From contig VWPU01010313.1 of NCBI GenBank assembly GCA_013398955.1, positions 1 through 64,000 of the forward strand: DNA of 64,000 nt. The letters run 5' to 3'. Shown one piece after another: positions 1-11,506 of the stretch. This DNA is from Callaeas wilsoni (Eukaryota; Chordata; Aves; Passeriformes; Callaeidae). The first letter of the stretch is position 1, and every line of letters starts with the position of its first letter. Below the pieces are notes generated by a model. That model had not been told where the DNA came from. It worked only from the letters and a program-made list of their open reading frames with translations, and ran no database searches. The translations under genes were made by a program, and so were the position numbers.

Positions 1-340
1 AAAAAGGAAAAAAATAAAAAAGCGTACGCCGGGGAGAGCGGTAAAAAGGGAAAAGGGGATGCCGGCAGGTTTGTGGAGGCAGCCCTCCCGCCTGCCCTCC
101 TCTCCGGGCCACCGAGGACTGCTCCCCGGGCACGGCAGGGATCCCCACCTGTGTCCGCAGGGATCCGGCCGTTTTTTGGCTCAGCTAAATGAATCCATCT
201 ATTTAGAGAGATGAGTTTAGCTGCTGCAGTTGCAGGCAAACCCCCGCGATGGAGAAGCTCCCCGTCAACTTAAAAGCAGCAAGCTGTGAGCTGGCAAGGT
301 CTGGCTTTGAATTACACGTGGGGGGAAGGGGGGGGGGATT
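1..340. promoter_or_regulatory. Edge of a CpG island
   Basis: This stretch is clearly richer in G+C and CpG than the AT-rich DNA after it. I count roughly 20 CpG dinucleotides in about 320 bases, after which CpGs almost vanish. It contains an E-box CACGTG at 315-320 followed by a long G-run (about 320-338). A possible minus-strand splice donor (ACAG/GTGGGG) lies near 150. The island probably continues to the left of the window and may be a promoter or first-exon region of a neighbouring or overlapping gene. Direction of transcription cannot be decided. The CpG density is seen directly; the promoter role is inferred. Confidence 0.5.
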
Positions 341-3111
341 TACCAGCCTTTTCAATTTTAATTTTCAGTGACAAACTGCATGTTCTTAAAATATAAACCG
401 TATTTCCCTCAACAACATCTCCAAAACATTAGAAGAAAAAAAAAAATAGGTCCTGTCACACATCAGCTCCTGGTCCAAAAGGGATAATGTAAAACTGAAG
501 ATGACTTTCAAGTTTGTACTCCAGTATAGACCACAACATGCCTCATGTCAGAAAGCATCAAAAATTTGTAGTGCATACAAAAGCAGTTTGGGAGGGGATT
601 AATCCTACTTGCACCATTCCAATGTGGTAAATATATAGCTCCTTTTACGGAACAAAAAAACCTGACTTCTCCACTCTACACGCATAGGAGTGGCTGTTGG
701 ATTTGAGACTCTGCTGCATCACTGTGCTCAGAGGCACTGCTCATTTGCTTCTCTGGGGGACCAGAAGCAGCTGAACTTGCTCTTTTCCACAGCAGTTGAC
801 CACAGGAAGGGCAGCGATGGCTTGGCTGCAGAAGAGTGACAGATCGATATGGTCTGATGCTGCACCTTCAATCCTGGTACAACAAAGTGGATAAATGAGG
901 CTTATTCTCTCTTTAGATAGGGCACTTTGAGAGTTCCCAAAACTTACGAGATCCAAATTATACTCAGGGCTCTGATATGAATCAAGGGGGGAGGGAGAGG
1001 CAGGGAATAGCTCTTTTAATTAGCAGCATCTCTGGGGGATTTAAGAAGAGAAAGAGGTTTTGACAGTAGGCAGCAGCATACCGTTTCTCAGATCTGCAAA
1101 ACTGTGCTGTTCTGTATTTCACGTGGAATCATAGCCAGACACACACCGCCCTCTTCACCTGCTATGCAAGAGTGCCGTTTAGCAGATCTGGCACACCGTA
1201 ATGTGCCTGAGAATGAAAGAGTTCAAAAGGAAAATGCATGCCATCAACTAAGAGAGGGCATACCTTTGGTCACACAGTTGAAATAACAAGACTCTCTACT
1301 CTTTTCCACCAGGAGCTCTGGAAGCCATCACAAATCACAAGGGAATGGACTTGACAGCTAAGAAGCATATTAGAGTTAACAAGGTTTGATTTGAAAAAAA
1401 AAAAAGACAAAACAAGAAGAAAGTAAGGACTATGTTGCTCTGAACCAAATTGAGTCTCAAAAGCAATCTAGGAGACTTAAGAAATATTTGTGAAAACACC
1501 AGCAAGAATTTACCAGCTTGATCTTTGGCAGCTGTTGCGTGCCCATTACAGAGGAAGGTGTTGACATCACTTTTAAGCAGACGCATCACAGGAGTATTAA
1601 TGCTCCCCAGCCACCCATGTTGTCCTTGAGCAGTACTGCAGGCAGATTTGCCCCACAGTTACACTATTCTCTGTGATCCTTTTTGTGGATATTCTGCATA
1701 CATAATGGCATCTTTCATCTGAGCATCTACAAGGCTCCCAGCACATTGATTTAACCTCTAAGCATCAAGCGGCATTAACAGGCTGCTCCTACAAACAGGA
1801 AATCTTTGCAACAGATTACAGGTAGCTGGTACCTCTGGTCTACCAATATGGGCCTAAGTTTCAGAGTTCTCAACACTCACAGTATTTTTTTTTTTTTTCA
1901 TTTTCAAATGTTGATTTCTAATTCCAAAGCGGGTTTGTTGCTCAACTTGTCATGATTTTTGTCAGAAGGAAGCTCCAAGGAAGTTTGGATTTCCATCAAT
2001 CAGCAGTTTTTAATATTATTTATTTTTTGGAAAAAAAAAAAGTTTTTTCAGTAATTTATAGCAAGCCTGAATCCATGTTCTTCTTACACAGGTGGGAATT
2101 GTGAATAATCCCCCTGCACTTCACTGGAATTAAGTCAGTGTCCATTTACACAAAAGGAAGACCAGATGACAAGTCCAGGTAGTGCAAGAAGAGACTGATC
2201 TCCTGCTTTGATACGGGACAATAATTTTTTTTTGCTATTTATTTTCTTTCTGGAGGTGGTGCTTCAGACCTAGATGTTGGGAGCAAATGGTTCCATTTGA
2301 GTTCCATTCATCTCAACTCCCAACACATGAGGCTTGGTGCAGCCCAAGGCAGTCCCTTCTCAACTCCACATAAGGCCCTGCTGGCAACAAGTCACACAGC
2401 CCCTGCTGCCTGCCATGGAGGAGTTTTTAACTCCTATATTTTGCTTATTTAAGAACAGCACCAGCCTGGGCAGGATGCAGGTTACTCTGAATGCACAGCC
2501 TTTGAACCCCCCGCGCCCTGCTGCTTTAGGCATGAGCTCCCCATGTGCCACTACCCACACACCATCTCCTCTCCATTTCAGTGCCCACGGAACACCTCTC
2601 CCAGCCTGCTCCCGCTACACCATTCCCTTTCCTCTTCTCATATCCAGTTTGGCCTATTCTCCCCCTCCCTCCATTAGCACCATACCTCTTGGCCAGGGAT
2701 TTCCAATCCATTTATTCCTCCTCAGCCCTTACAAATGGTATCTCTTCATCTTCCCTCCAAAGCAGTTTCCTTCCCCTTGTACCATATACCTTCCCTGCAC
2801 TTTCTCCATTTTCTGTGTGAGATGGCAGGACCCAACTGTATGAGCAAGAGCCAGAGTTACTCAGGAGAATGACACACAGCTGGGGAAGGGGGTAAAATAG
2901 GTGGAATGCCTTCCATTCTCTTCTCTATCCATCCACCCCTTTTGCTGTTCCAGTTCCTCCCCTTCGGTGAACACTTGCAACTTGCTTGGGAAAGCCCTTC
3001 AAAGGGAGGAGGAAAAAGCCAGGGGAGAGTAAGAGCAAACACAGCCTCTGACATCAATCAGGTAAATTAGAGGTGGGGAAGGAAAAGGTGCCAACACACA
3101 GACAGACATAT
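341..3111. other. Non-coding, AT-rich stretch
   Basis: No gene is recognised. It holds poly-T/poly-A runs (for example 1885-1898 and about 2030-2041) and a pyrimidine-rich, stop-poor part at 2,330-2,840 that gives long but unconvincing open frames. A splice-bounded 24-base segment on the minus strand (971-948) is described under findings. Confidence 0.5.
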
Positions 3112-3147
3112 GCACACACACACACACACATACACACACACACATAC
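3112..3147. repeat. (CA)n microsatellite
   Basis: A dinucleotide CA tract interrupted twice by TA. It is a likely length-polymorphic marker. The open frames across it (poly His-Thr or Cys-Val) are artefacts of the repeat. Confidence 0.9.
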
Positions 3148-6100
3148 CCCTTCCCTATGGGGTTCCAGTCGGAGGAAAACAGTCGTAAGGAAAACAGGCC
3201 TGTGCAAAGCATTTGGCCTCTACAAGGATTTTTTTTTATAGGGGAGAGGAATGGGGAGACACATGGTCTCTGCCAGGAAAAGATGAATAGGCAACCCTGG
3301 AAGAACAGGGACAAGGATTATTGCCCAGCTCTGGGAACTGATGCCTAAAACATTCTTGTGATTCCCTAATTGATTGGACATGGCATTCAAAATAGCACAT
3401 AACAGAAAAGCAAGACACAAAAATGCTATCAAACTCAGCAAAAAGCCGTCTCAAGTCCAGCCAATGATGAATTAGCTGGGCACAGCACTTTGAAAAATGG
3501 CAAGTACTATAAAAGTAATAGCATTAGTACAGCATTATTAAGAAGATACTTCTTAGCAGACAGGAGCTTGGCACTATCTGTCTAGACGGGCAGATGGGTT
3601 TGGAGTCAAATTGATTTTTTTTTCTTTTTTTTTTTATTATTACCGTATCCACTTCCATTTATTAAAAGCAAACCATTTTGTCCATGACTCATGCAGCTTA
3701 ACTTTCTGCATGGCAATGAAACAAAATTCTCATAATTAAGAATGATCACTGTGAACAGATGAAGGTAAGATTTAGAAATCAAACCAAATCTTCTATTTCT
3801 GTCTTCACTCACTACAAACATAATGCCCACTAATTGGCTGATATTACCATTGCCTTCAAATGTGTAAGTAGTAAACCTTTAGATGAGATATCATTTAGTA
3901 GAACTCAGTGACACCGCAGGTCAGATTCATCCTTGACACTGGTTTACTGACCTCAGTGGGAGATTTATTTGATCTGTAGTCTGAAGTAACTCTCACTCTG
4001 CCAGTCGCTGCCAAATCCACTCCATTTTGAGACTACTGAAGGAACAATAAGTAAATTTGGCCCCAGTGCTTTGCAACTGAAATCCTGCCTATAGAAGATT
4101 TACTGCAAGTAATTCAGCACTGCCCTTTGCCACTTTCATATCTGTGGCTACCTTCTGACCAAGAGCATTAACTGGATTATCAAGGATTACCTCCTGCTGC
4201 AGTTCTCCAGCCCCCATTATCAACCAAAGGTAGCCATATTTTATGGATACATGATGCTTTGGGATGTACTCGAGGCCATGTCCGAAACACAGAAAAGTTA
4301 GCTTTCAGAGTGAATAATAAACTGAAGCTTTTCATCTCCATTAAGGTTTTAATTTTTGATTTATTTTGCTTATTCGTAGTCATTAATAAGGTTTAACTGT
4401 AGTCTGATTTAATATACACTGACTACAGGAAACCGACAGCGCAATATGCAGTCAGTACAAATTTATTTTCATTTCAGTAGGGTTCCTGAACAGCCCAACA
4501 ATAAGGGAGGCAAGGACAACTCTCATTTTACATTAGCAGCTCTAGGACCACAAGCTTCCCAGATGGCAACCATCTCTAGGGAGGTCAACACAGACTATTC
4601 TCCTTTACTGGGTTGCTTCCTTCATTCTTTTCCATACCATTAAACTCAGACTTGCATTTTAGTTATAAAACTATTTTTAGCTCTTCTATGTCTTTTCATC
4701 TAATTCAGAGAAGGATTTAAGCTGAAGTTTACCTTAAGCATAAGCTAGAGTCTCACTGAGTCAAAGAAGAATCAATGCTCATATTTATGGACTACTATCA
4801 GAAATAGAAATGCTATCCTGAATCATAACTGCCTTCTACAAATCCCATTTAAGATGCCTCTTCCCCATGACACCTATAAAAAAATGACTCTCAGTGGCCA
4901 GGTTAATAGGCATAGCCCCCAACTGCTTTTATATCATTTATCTTCGTTAGCTGCAAGATTTACCAGGGAGGGAAGGCACTTTAATGAGTGTTTGCATAGC
5001 ACCCAACACAGTTCAACTCTCATCTTAACGAAGGTTAATAGCAATTAAGGGAAGCAGTAGTAAGTTCTTGTTTAAAGCACAATGAATGCTTATGCTTCTC
5101 ATCATACTAGAATGTTATTGGGAAAAGGTAAGAAGGCCTGCTCAAAACTGAACACATTTATCCTTTACCTCTATTGTCTTATATGCTAGGATGTCCCAGG
5201 TTGCTTTCTTCAATGGTTGAAGGATTACTTCAGGCTCAAGGATTCCTTACAATTAAAATACTTCTGACCTGGCACATCTAAACAAAGAACTTTAGGCTCG
5301 TTGACTATCTTTCCTGTCAAGCTATTCCTCTCCGTTTTTATTCTCTCAGAGTGACAGAAGACTAGAAAAACTCAGATTGGACAACAATAAGCAAACTCAC
5401 AGAAAGGGGAAGGGCTGGTGTTTTTAATCTATCAAATATACTTCTTGAAGAAAACAACAAGAAAGCAAAGCCCCAATTTATGCACTGTAATTTCTGTCTC
5501 TAGTTAGGAAAGTGCACTATTGTTCCCAGTATGCTGCTTCATCTTGCTCTTACATCTTTCCTTGCACAAAACTTTACAGCAGAAGTGGCTGCTCTTTACA
5601 AAACAAGGACCTGGAGCTGTGCCCGGTGGCTCCAAGCCCACCAAGCCAGATGTCACCCTTGTTCCTCGCAGTCTGTCCCTGGCCCAGTTTGCCACATTCT
5701 CCCAGTCAGACATCTGCAATACCAACAGGAGAAAAGTCTCCATCAATCCCACGATTTCCCAGCTGCTCCTTCCCACCTCCATCTTGCTCCTGCCCGTTTC
5801 ACTAAGCCACTACAAATATTTATTAAGGCCGTGGGAAGAAGCAGCAAACCCTTTCAAGTTAGAACCAAAAATGGAGGAGAAACAATAAATCTGATCAATT
5901 CCTCACTATGATTCCCTGTGAGATCTCGTCAATATGAGACTGAGGAGTGGGTGGTGTGGTGTGACATGAGCAGTGAGAATGACAGCAATATCACACCGCT
6001 GCCTCTTTTGGGGGCTATGCCAGCTTGTGCTGGCAGTAGATGGTGATGTTGGGCATCAGCCTTTATTTATGTGAGCCACTGGTCAAAGTTATACCCCTAC

Positions 6101-9100
6101 TCTTCAGCCCCCAGCTGAGTGGGGTTCACGGGGACCGGCCCACCTCAAGCAAACGGCCTCTGCACACAGCCAGGAGCTCCTCCACCTGACGTTTATAGCA
6201 GCTCAGATGCTTTCAAAATGCATTAAAACATGATCTGATTCAGATTACAGTTTAAGTCTCACATCCAATTCATGGGACACTGCCAGTAAAAACGAAGGTA
6301 GGGAAGAGACATTCATCCCTTCCTTCTGCTTCAACAGCTTACTCCCTCTGCAACTCGCTCTTACTATAAGTACTGACAAGGAAAAATCAGAGGTTACTTA
6401 GTGATCCAGGTTTTCTCTGTTTTTTCCTCGGCAAATAGAGTGGCATACTTTAAAGTTAGATGCCTTGTGCGAACCCAGGAAATTGTATACCAGGATAAAA
6501 AGCAGCAGAGGGTCACACTCCACTGTTTTCTTTCTAACTGAAATGCAGCCAATTGCTAACTGGACATAGATCTGCAAAACAACCCTGCAATATCTGCCTT
6601 GAGATCTCTGAAGGGTAAATCCTCTTAATAGCATGAAAATGACACGGTTACAGTTGGGTGGTGGGGGAAGGCAACACCAAAACAAACCATCATTTTCAAC
6701 TCACAGCTCTAAACTAAACAAGTTTCACTCACACAAATGACAAATGGTATGTGTCTGTCCCCTAGGCACGGAAAAATAGCCAAGAAAGGCATCTCAGCCT
6801 CTCACCTTTTGAAAAGCTTTTTACACTTTCCCAATAACGAGTATCATGAACAGTCTCTCACAGTGCAAATGTTTAATTTATCACGCATCCCTTGAAACAA
6901 TAATTTTAGGACTGGGTTTACTCGGTCACCACCAGGCGCTGCTCCCAGTCAGCCTGTGTGCAAACATCTGTCCAGCTGCTCCCACAGAAACGCATGCATG
7001 GCCCAAAGTTGCCAAGCAACATCCTCGATGCCTTAAGCATCAGGCCAGCTCGCCTGCTTTAAAAAAGTTACTCGGAAAAATAGGCTGATAGGAATGCACA
7101 AGCTTACATAAGGATCCTGCATTTAGAAGAAGAGATGCCCTGCTGCTTTCCCAGAAAATTTTTGGGTGCACAATTTATTCTTGCTAGAAAAGTAAATGTA
7201 GTAATTCCTGTCATCAACTCCAAAAAAAAATATAGAAAGAAAACAATTTGTGTGCTGAAGTTTCTAAGGTCGAAACTAAAATCTAAACAAATATTCGGGT
7301 TGAAAAATCTATTTTCTGGGCAAAACCACACAAAGCACACACTGCCTTTCCGTTCCTTACCCAAATCCAGGAATAAGCAAGCATCTCTTCAGTGTACCTG
7401 GGGGCTGACACTGCACCACTGGTGGCAGCTAAAGTCAAGCACTTGTCAGTGGTTTCAAATACATAATTAATATAATGTATTTACAAAGAACCTGTGAACC
7501 AAAGAGGTCCAGGCTACAGTCTCCTCCACATTTGAACTCATTCTGCGCAAACTTCAGTCAAATTATTTCCAAGGCCCTCTTTAACACACCAATCAGACTA
7601 GCCAAGCACCTGCACTTTGCAGGGTTTTAATGTAGCTCCTCTGTCAAAACAAAGTAACAAAGAGAAAAAGTGGGACTAGAATCTCTGTTTCAAGCTAAAA
7701 TCATGACAATAGTGTCAGGGCTTACACACAGGGCTGGTACTCAGTTTCCCAACTTGCCTGCTCTACTCTGATGAGACTGCGGTGATGGATTGCATCACTC
7801 TGCATTTTGGTATCTTGATCCATCTGCTTAGGACAAATTTGCAATTGCCATTGCACCTGTTAACATGCACCACGAACAATCCTTTCTCAACGAAAGCAAC
7901 CAGACCTTGCTGATGCTTGAGGTGCCTGACAAGGGCAGTAAGGCTGGAAAAGGAGTATTTTCAATTTAAGACATTGTTTTCTCCTGACAAGACACACAGT
8001 GTCAGAAATAATGAAACCTACAAATATTTTCTCAAAGGAAAAACACAGTGGCATTGATACAAAGCATTACATTTACACCGTATGCCGTGCACAGTTGCTG
8101 CCTTTGTAATTGCAAGAAAATTCTATAACTCAATTAGTTTGGAATAAAATGTCCCAAACTCCTCCAATCTTGACTTTGTTATTGAGTCCATTCCTGGAGG
8201 TTTGGGCCATTTTACTGCTATTTGTACAGCAGCTAATCTATAGTCTAAGAGTTATTTTTGGCAGAAGAAAGAAGTTACAAAGAAACACAACCAAGCCAGA
8301 TAAATGAACTCATAAAACAGCCTTCAGAGGGTTCAGATGACTTCAATGAGTTGTTCTTCTAGCTTCCCTTCACATTTTGGGGAAAAAAATTGGAAAGAGG
8401 AAAATGAAGTATGGGAAAGGTTGTATTCATAAGGGTTTATTACCGCTCCTAGGCCTCTACACTACATCGTTGCCTCAGCAAGCTCAGCGCTCTGAGTACC
8501 CCTCTGGATATTTCTGCAAGGCAGGAAGGAGCATATGCAGCGGCCGTGTGCATGCTGACAGGCAGCGCTGCTCACGCTGATCGTCTGTCACAACATACGC
8601 CGCGATTAATCAAACAGGATACCTGCCTGCCAGGGCCACACAGGGCCCAGCTCACGCCAAAACAAAACATGTCCCTTAGAGAGAGAGACAAGTTTTTCCT
8701 CTCCAGACATTCATCCTAGACCACCATGGCTACACCACCACCATCACTCCTCTTTATTTCTCATACCGCTGCACAGGGGGGATTTGAATGCTTGGCATCA
8801 AAGATGCTGTGGCAGTGTCCTGTGGTGCAGAGCCTCCACGTCCTTCCCGGTGCCAGCCACCCTCTGCTTTGCATTAAGCAATATGAAGCCTTGCTTTATT
8901 TTCCTTTCTGGGGGATTCTGCCACGCTTTGAAGGAACCTGAAAGTGATTATACAGATGAATGATAAAACATGAGCTCTTGTTCTCATGTTCCACTCAAGC
9001 AAAAAGGCAGGAGATGGAGGGATTTATTTTTGGAGAATGATGCCTTTCTTGGGGTGCAAGACTGACAAACCCCTTCAGATAGCAAGATCATTTTTGTGTA

Positions 9101-9192
9101 GTACTCTGAAATGATCTTCAAAAAGAAAGTGCTCTCATGTCACCAGTACATTCCTCACTGGCAGGTTTTCAAGTTTGTTTTCCTTTCTCCTA
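3148..9192. other. Non-coding stretch
   Basis: No gene or interspersed repeat is recognised. Around 3,616-3,635 there is a T-rich tract. Around 5,504-5,911 several frames on both strands are open, but none looks more protein-like than the others and I see no supporting splice pair. One candidate minus-strand exon (7,428-7,361) is listed separately. Confidence 0.5.
7361..7428 (-). CDS. Candidate internal exon, minus strand, 68 bp
   Basis: The segment lies between a minus-strand acceptor (GTGCTTGACTTTAG) and a donor of the GTAAGG type. Two of the three frames are open. One, entered in phase 0, reads LPPVVQCQPPG and ends after 22 codons plus two bases; another, entered with two bases, reads YTEEMLAYSWIW near its end. 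The phase-0 frame agrees with the upstream candidate exon at 15,484-15,290, which ends in phase 0. I recognise no family. A 68-bp open frame with acceptable splice sites can arise by chance, so this rests mainly on the proposed exon chain. Confidence 0.17.
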
Positions 9193-9268
9193 TTTTTAAT
9201 GAGCAGCAAGTAATAATGATAATTCCCCTGTTTTTAATGAGCAGCAAATAATTGCAATAATAATAATT
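9193..9268. repeat. Imperfect tandem duplication, ~38-bp unit
   Basis: Two adjacent copies share TTTTTAATGAGCAGCAA followed by a TAAT-rich tail, one at about 9,193 and one at about 9,231. It looks like a local duplication in non-coding DNA. No coding or structural role is visible. Confidence 0.7.
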
Positions 9269-11281
9269 TTAAACCCTAACTTTTAGTGAACAGTTCTTAT
9301 AATAACATGACAAAAGGTCTAGCCTTTGAGAGAAATAAACTTACTATACTCCACAGCACCCATGAAATCAAATACTCTGACTTATGTCCACTATGATGAT
9401 TAAAGTAAGGGCTTCTGAAGTTAAACTCACCAATGATGAGTTTACAAAGTAAAGCAAAGCAAAATTTTGTTTTTGTGTAATTGACTGTGATCTTGAAATT
9501 CACGTGAATAATAAGGTCTCTTGCAAAAGCTGCATCATCAATGTGGATATTTTATTCACTTACCCTCTTCAAAGCCTCTCTAAAGCTAAAATTATGTTCC
9601 CTATTATTTATCAGTTTTATTTAGGCTAACCAAATCAAATTTTCACATTCACTTCGCAGACATCCCATTATGTGATGTGTCTAAAGTTTGTATAGAATTC
9701 ATCAGTCAATGAACACAGCAAAGCAATGTTCGCCAGGCAATTACAGCACCTGAAAAACTCACCATAAAACAGCAGTTACAATGCATTACGTACATGCAAA
9801 CGGAGGTATTATGGTAAGATAATGTAGCATGTTACATCTTACTTTCTTATCTTTGAAGTCCTTAATGCCCTCAGCTTCTGTACCAGGAATACAGCAACTG
9901 CTCTTACCCACTTCTTGTAACCTCTTTTAGTGCCTGAAACCTATAAAACACTTGCATTGTGCAAGGAAAAGTTCCGTTATTTCTGCTTACTTCTAAAAGT
10001 AAAAGAAAACGATGAAAAATAAATACATTTCTGAAATGTCTACAGCAGTGTAAGACTTACTAAGTTAAAGAATAAGGAATATCTTGGGTACAATTTACTT
10101 AGCCCACAGAAAGTAGTTACAGCTGTACTTAAGCATTCACAAATACTTGAGAGCTTCACATACGGGGAAACAACTGTGCACAGAGACATCACATTTGAAG
10201 CGGAGTGGAAGAGAGAAACAACAGCTACTTGTAACCATGCAGCCAGCGCTGAACTTGCACGAGCCCAGGGAGCACCTCCACCTTCCAGACACCTGTAGTG
10301 GGAACTCATCTTCGCAACTGCCGCGCTCAAGATCAAGGGGGCTGGAGAGGTGAAGAACACAGCCAGTGTCCTGGGTACCTGAGCAAATACATGCCTGAGC
10401 ATGACTCCAGAGGATGCCAGGAAAGACTACATCTTAAATACTGGGACGTGATCAACCTGGATTGTTATGAAGGACCAACAATGAATCTGACCCGAGAAAT
10501 CTAGGTTCTGTGGAATAGATGAGATGAAAATACTAACAAGTGGAGCAGACTAAAACCAGCCTGATTTTTTTACCAGAGAAAGAATTTTGAAAGCATTGAA
10601 ATGTAGCAATAATATAATTTTCAACTGTATCGTATATTTTCTTTCACAAATTTCCAGTGTTCCTATACTTGTTTCCACACTAGGTTCACTTTATACACAT
10701 ATATTTGGGAAAATAAAAAATACCAGGTCTTTTTGAGAGTTTTGTTTCCTTCTTTTTCCTCCCACCCAGACCCATACATCTCTGTTTTGCTTAAGCCTTA
10801 TTGTTGCAAGAGCAGTAACTTGTGGAAGGGAAGCTGAGTGTTGTAACAGCTACTCAAATGACAAAATTATGGAAAAAAAATGGAAAGGAGAGGTGGTATG
10901 AATCACACTGAGTCTGCGACATTTCTTAAATCACAACAAAAATAAGTTTTAAAACGTTTTAGTTAATAATAGCATTGTATGTCTCAGAGTCCTTAGTGGA
11001 CATGTAATATTTGGACCTGCTCTTACCCAGGCTTCTTATACCTCTATGGACTATAATTTTCTTTACTTTTTGCAGTATTCATTGTACTGTGATAAACATT
11101 ACTTTCTAGCATAGAGGAAAATCAAACTAATCATCGCCATGGGAATGAGAAAAAAAAAGATCAAGACATTTTGTCCAAGTGTTCATTATTACACTGAGAA
11201 TGCATCCACCTGTTCTAACACCTATTAGGTTTTCTAGTACGTGATTTCATGAAGTGCTATCCTCAATTTATTCTAAGCAAT
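9269..11281. other. Non-coding stretch
   Basis: AT-rich sequence without recognised genes or repeats. The minus-strand donor GTAAGT near 9,345 and donor GTAAGTG near 9,560 are isolated and give only short open segments. Confidence 0.45.
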
Positions 11282-11506
11282 AGAAGAATATTGGGAAAAA
11301 ATTCTTCACTGAAAAGGTCTACAAGCATTGGAACAGGCAGCTGTGGAACAGTGAAGTTGTGGAATCACCATCCCTGTAAGTGTTAAAAAAACACATAGAT
11401 GTGGGTCTTGTGGACATGGTTTAGTGGCAGATCTGGCAGAGCTGGGTTATTGGTTGGACTTGACCATCTTAGAGGTGTTTTCCAGTCTTAATGATTCTGT
11501 GATTTT
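11282..11506 (+). mobile_element. CR1 retrotransposon, 3' fragment (plus orientation)
   Basis: The sequence follows the CR1 3' end. It has a stretch resembling AAATTCTTCACTGA, then GCATTGGAACAGGC, a body with GTGGACATGGTTTAGTGGC, then TTGGACTTGACCATCTTAGAGG and the terminal ATTCTGTGATT-like tail. Only the last 220 bp or so (end of ORF2 plus 3' UTR) is present. CR1 is a non-LTR retrotransposon whose copies are usually 5'-truncated because reverse transcription starts at the 3' end and stops early. The copy is diverged and inactive. Confidence 0.9.

Noticed and set aside
2334..2843. Plus-strand frame of 169 codons
   Set aside because: The segment is pyrimidine-rich and poor in stop codons, giving a Pro/Ser/Leu-rich translation. 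Frames on the other strand are open too, and no splice or domain evidence supports it.
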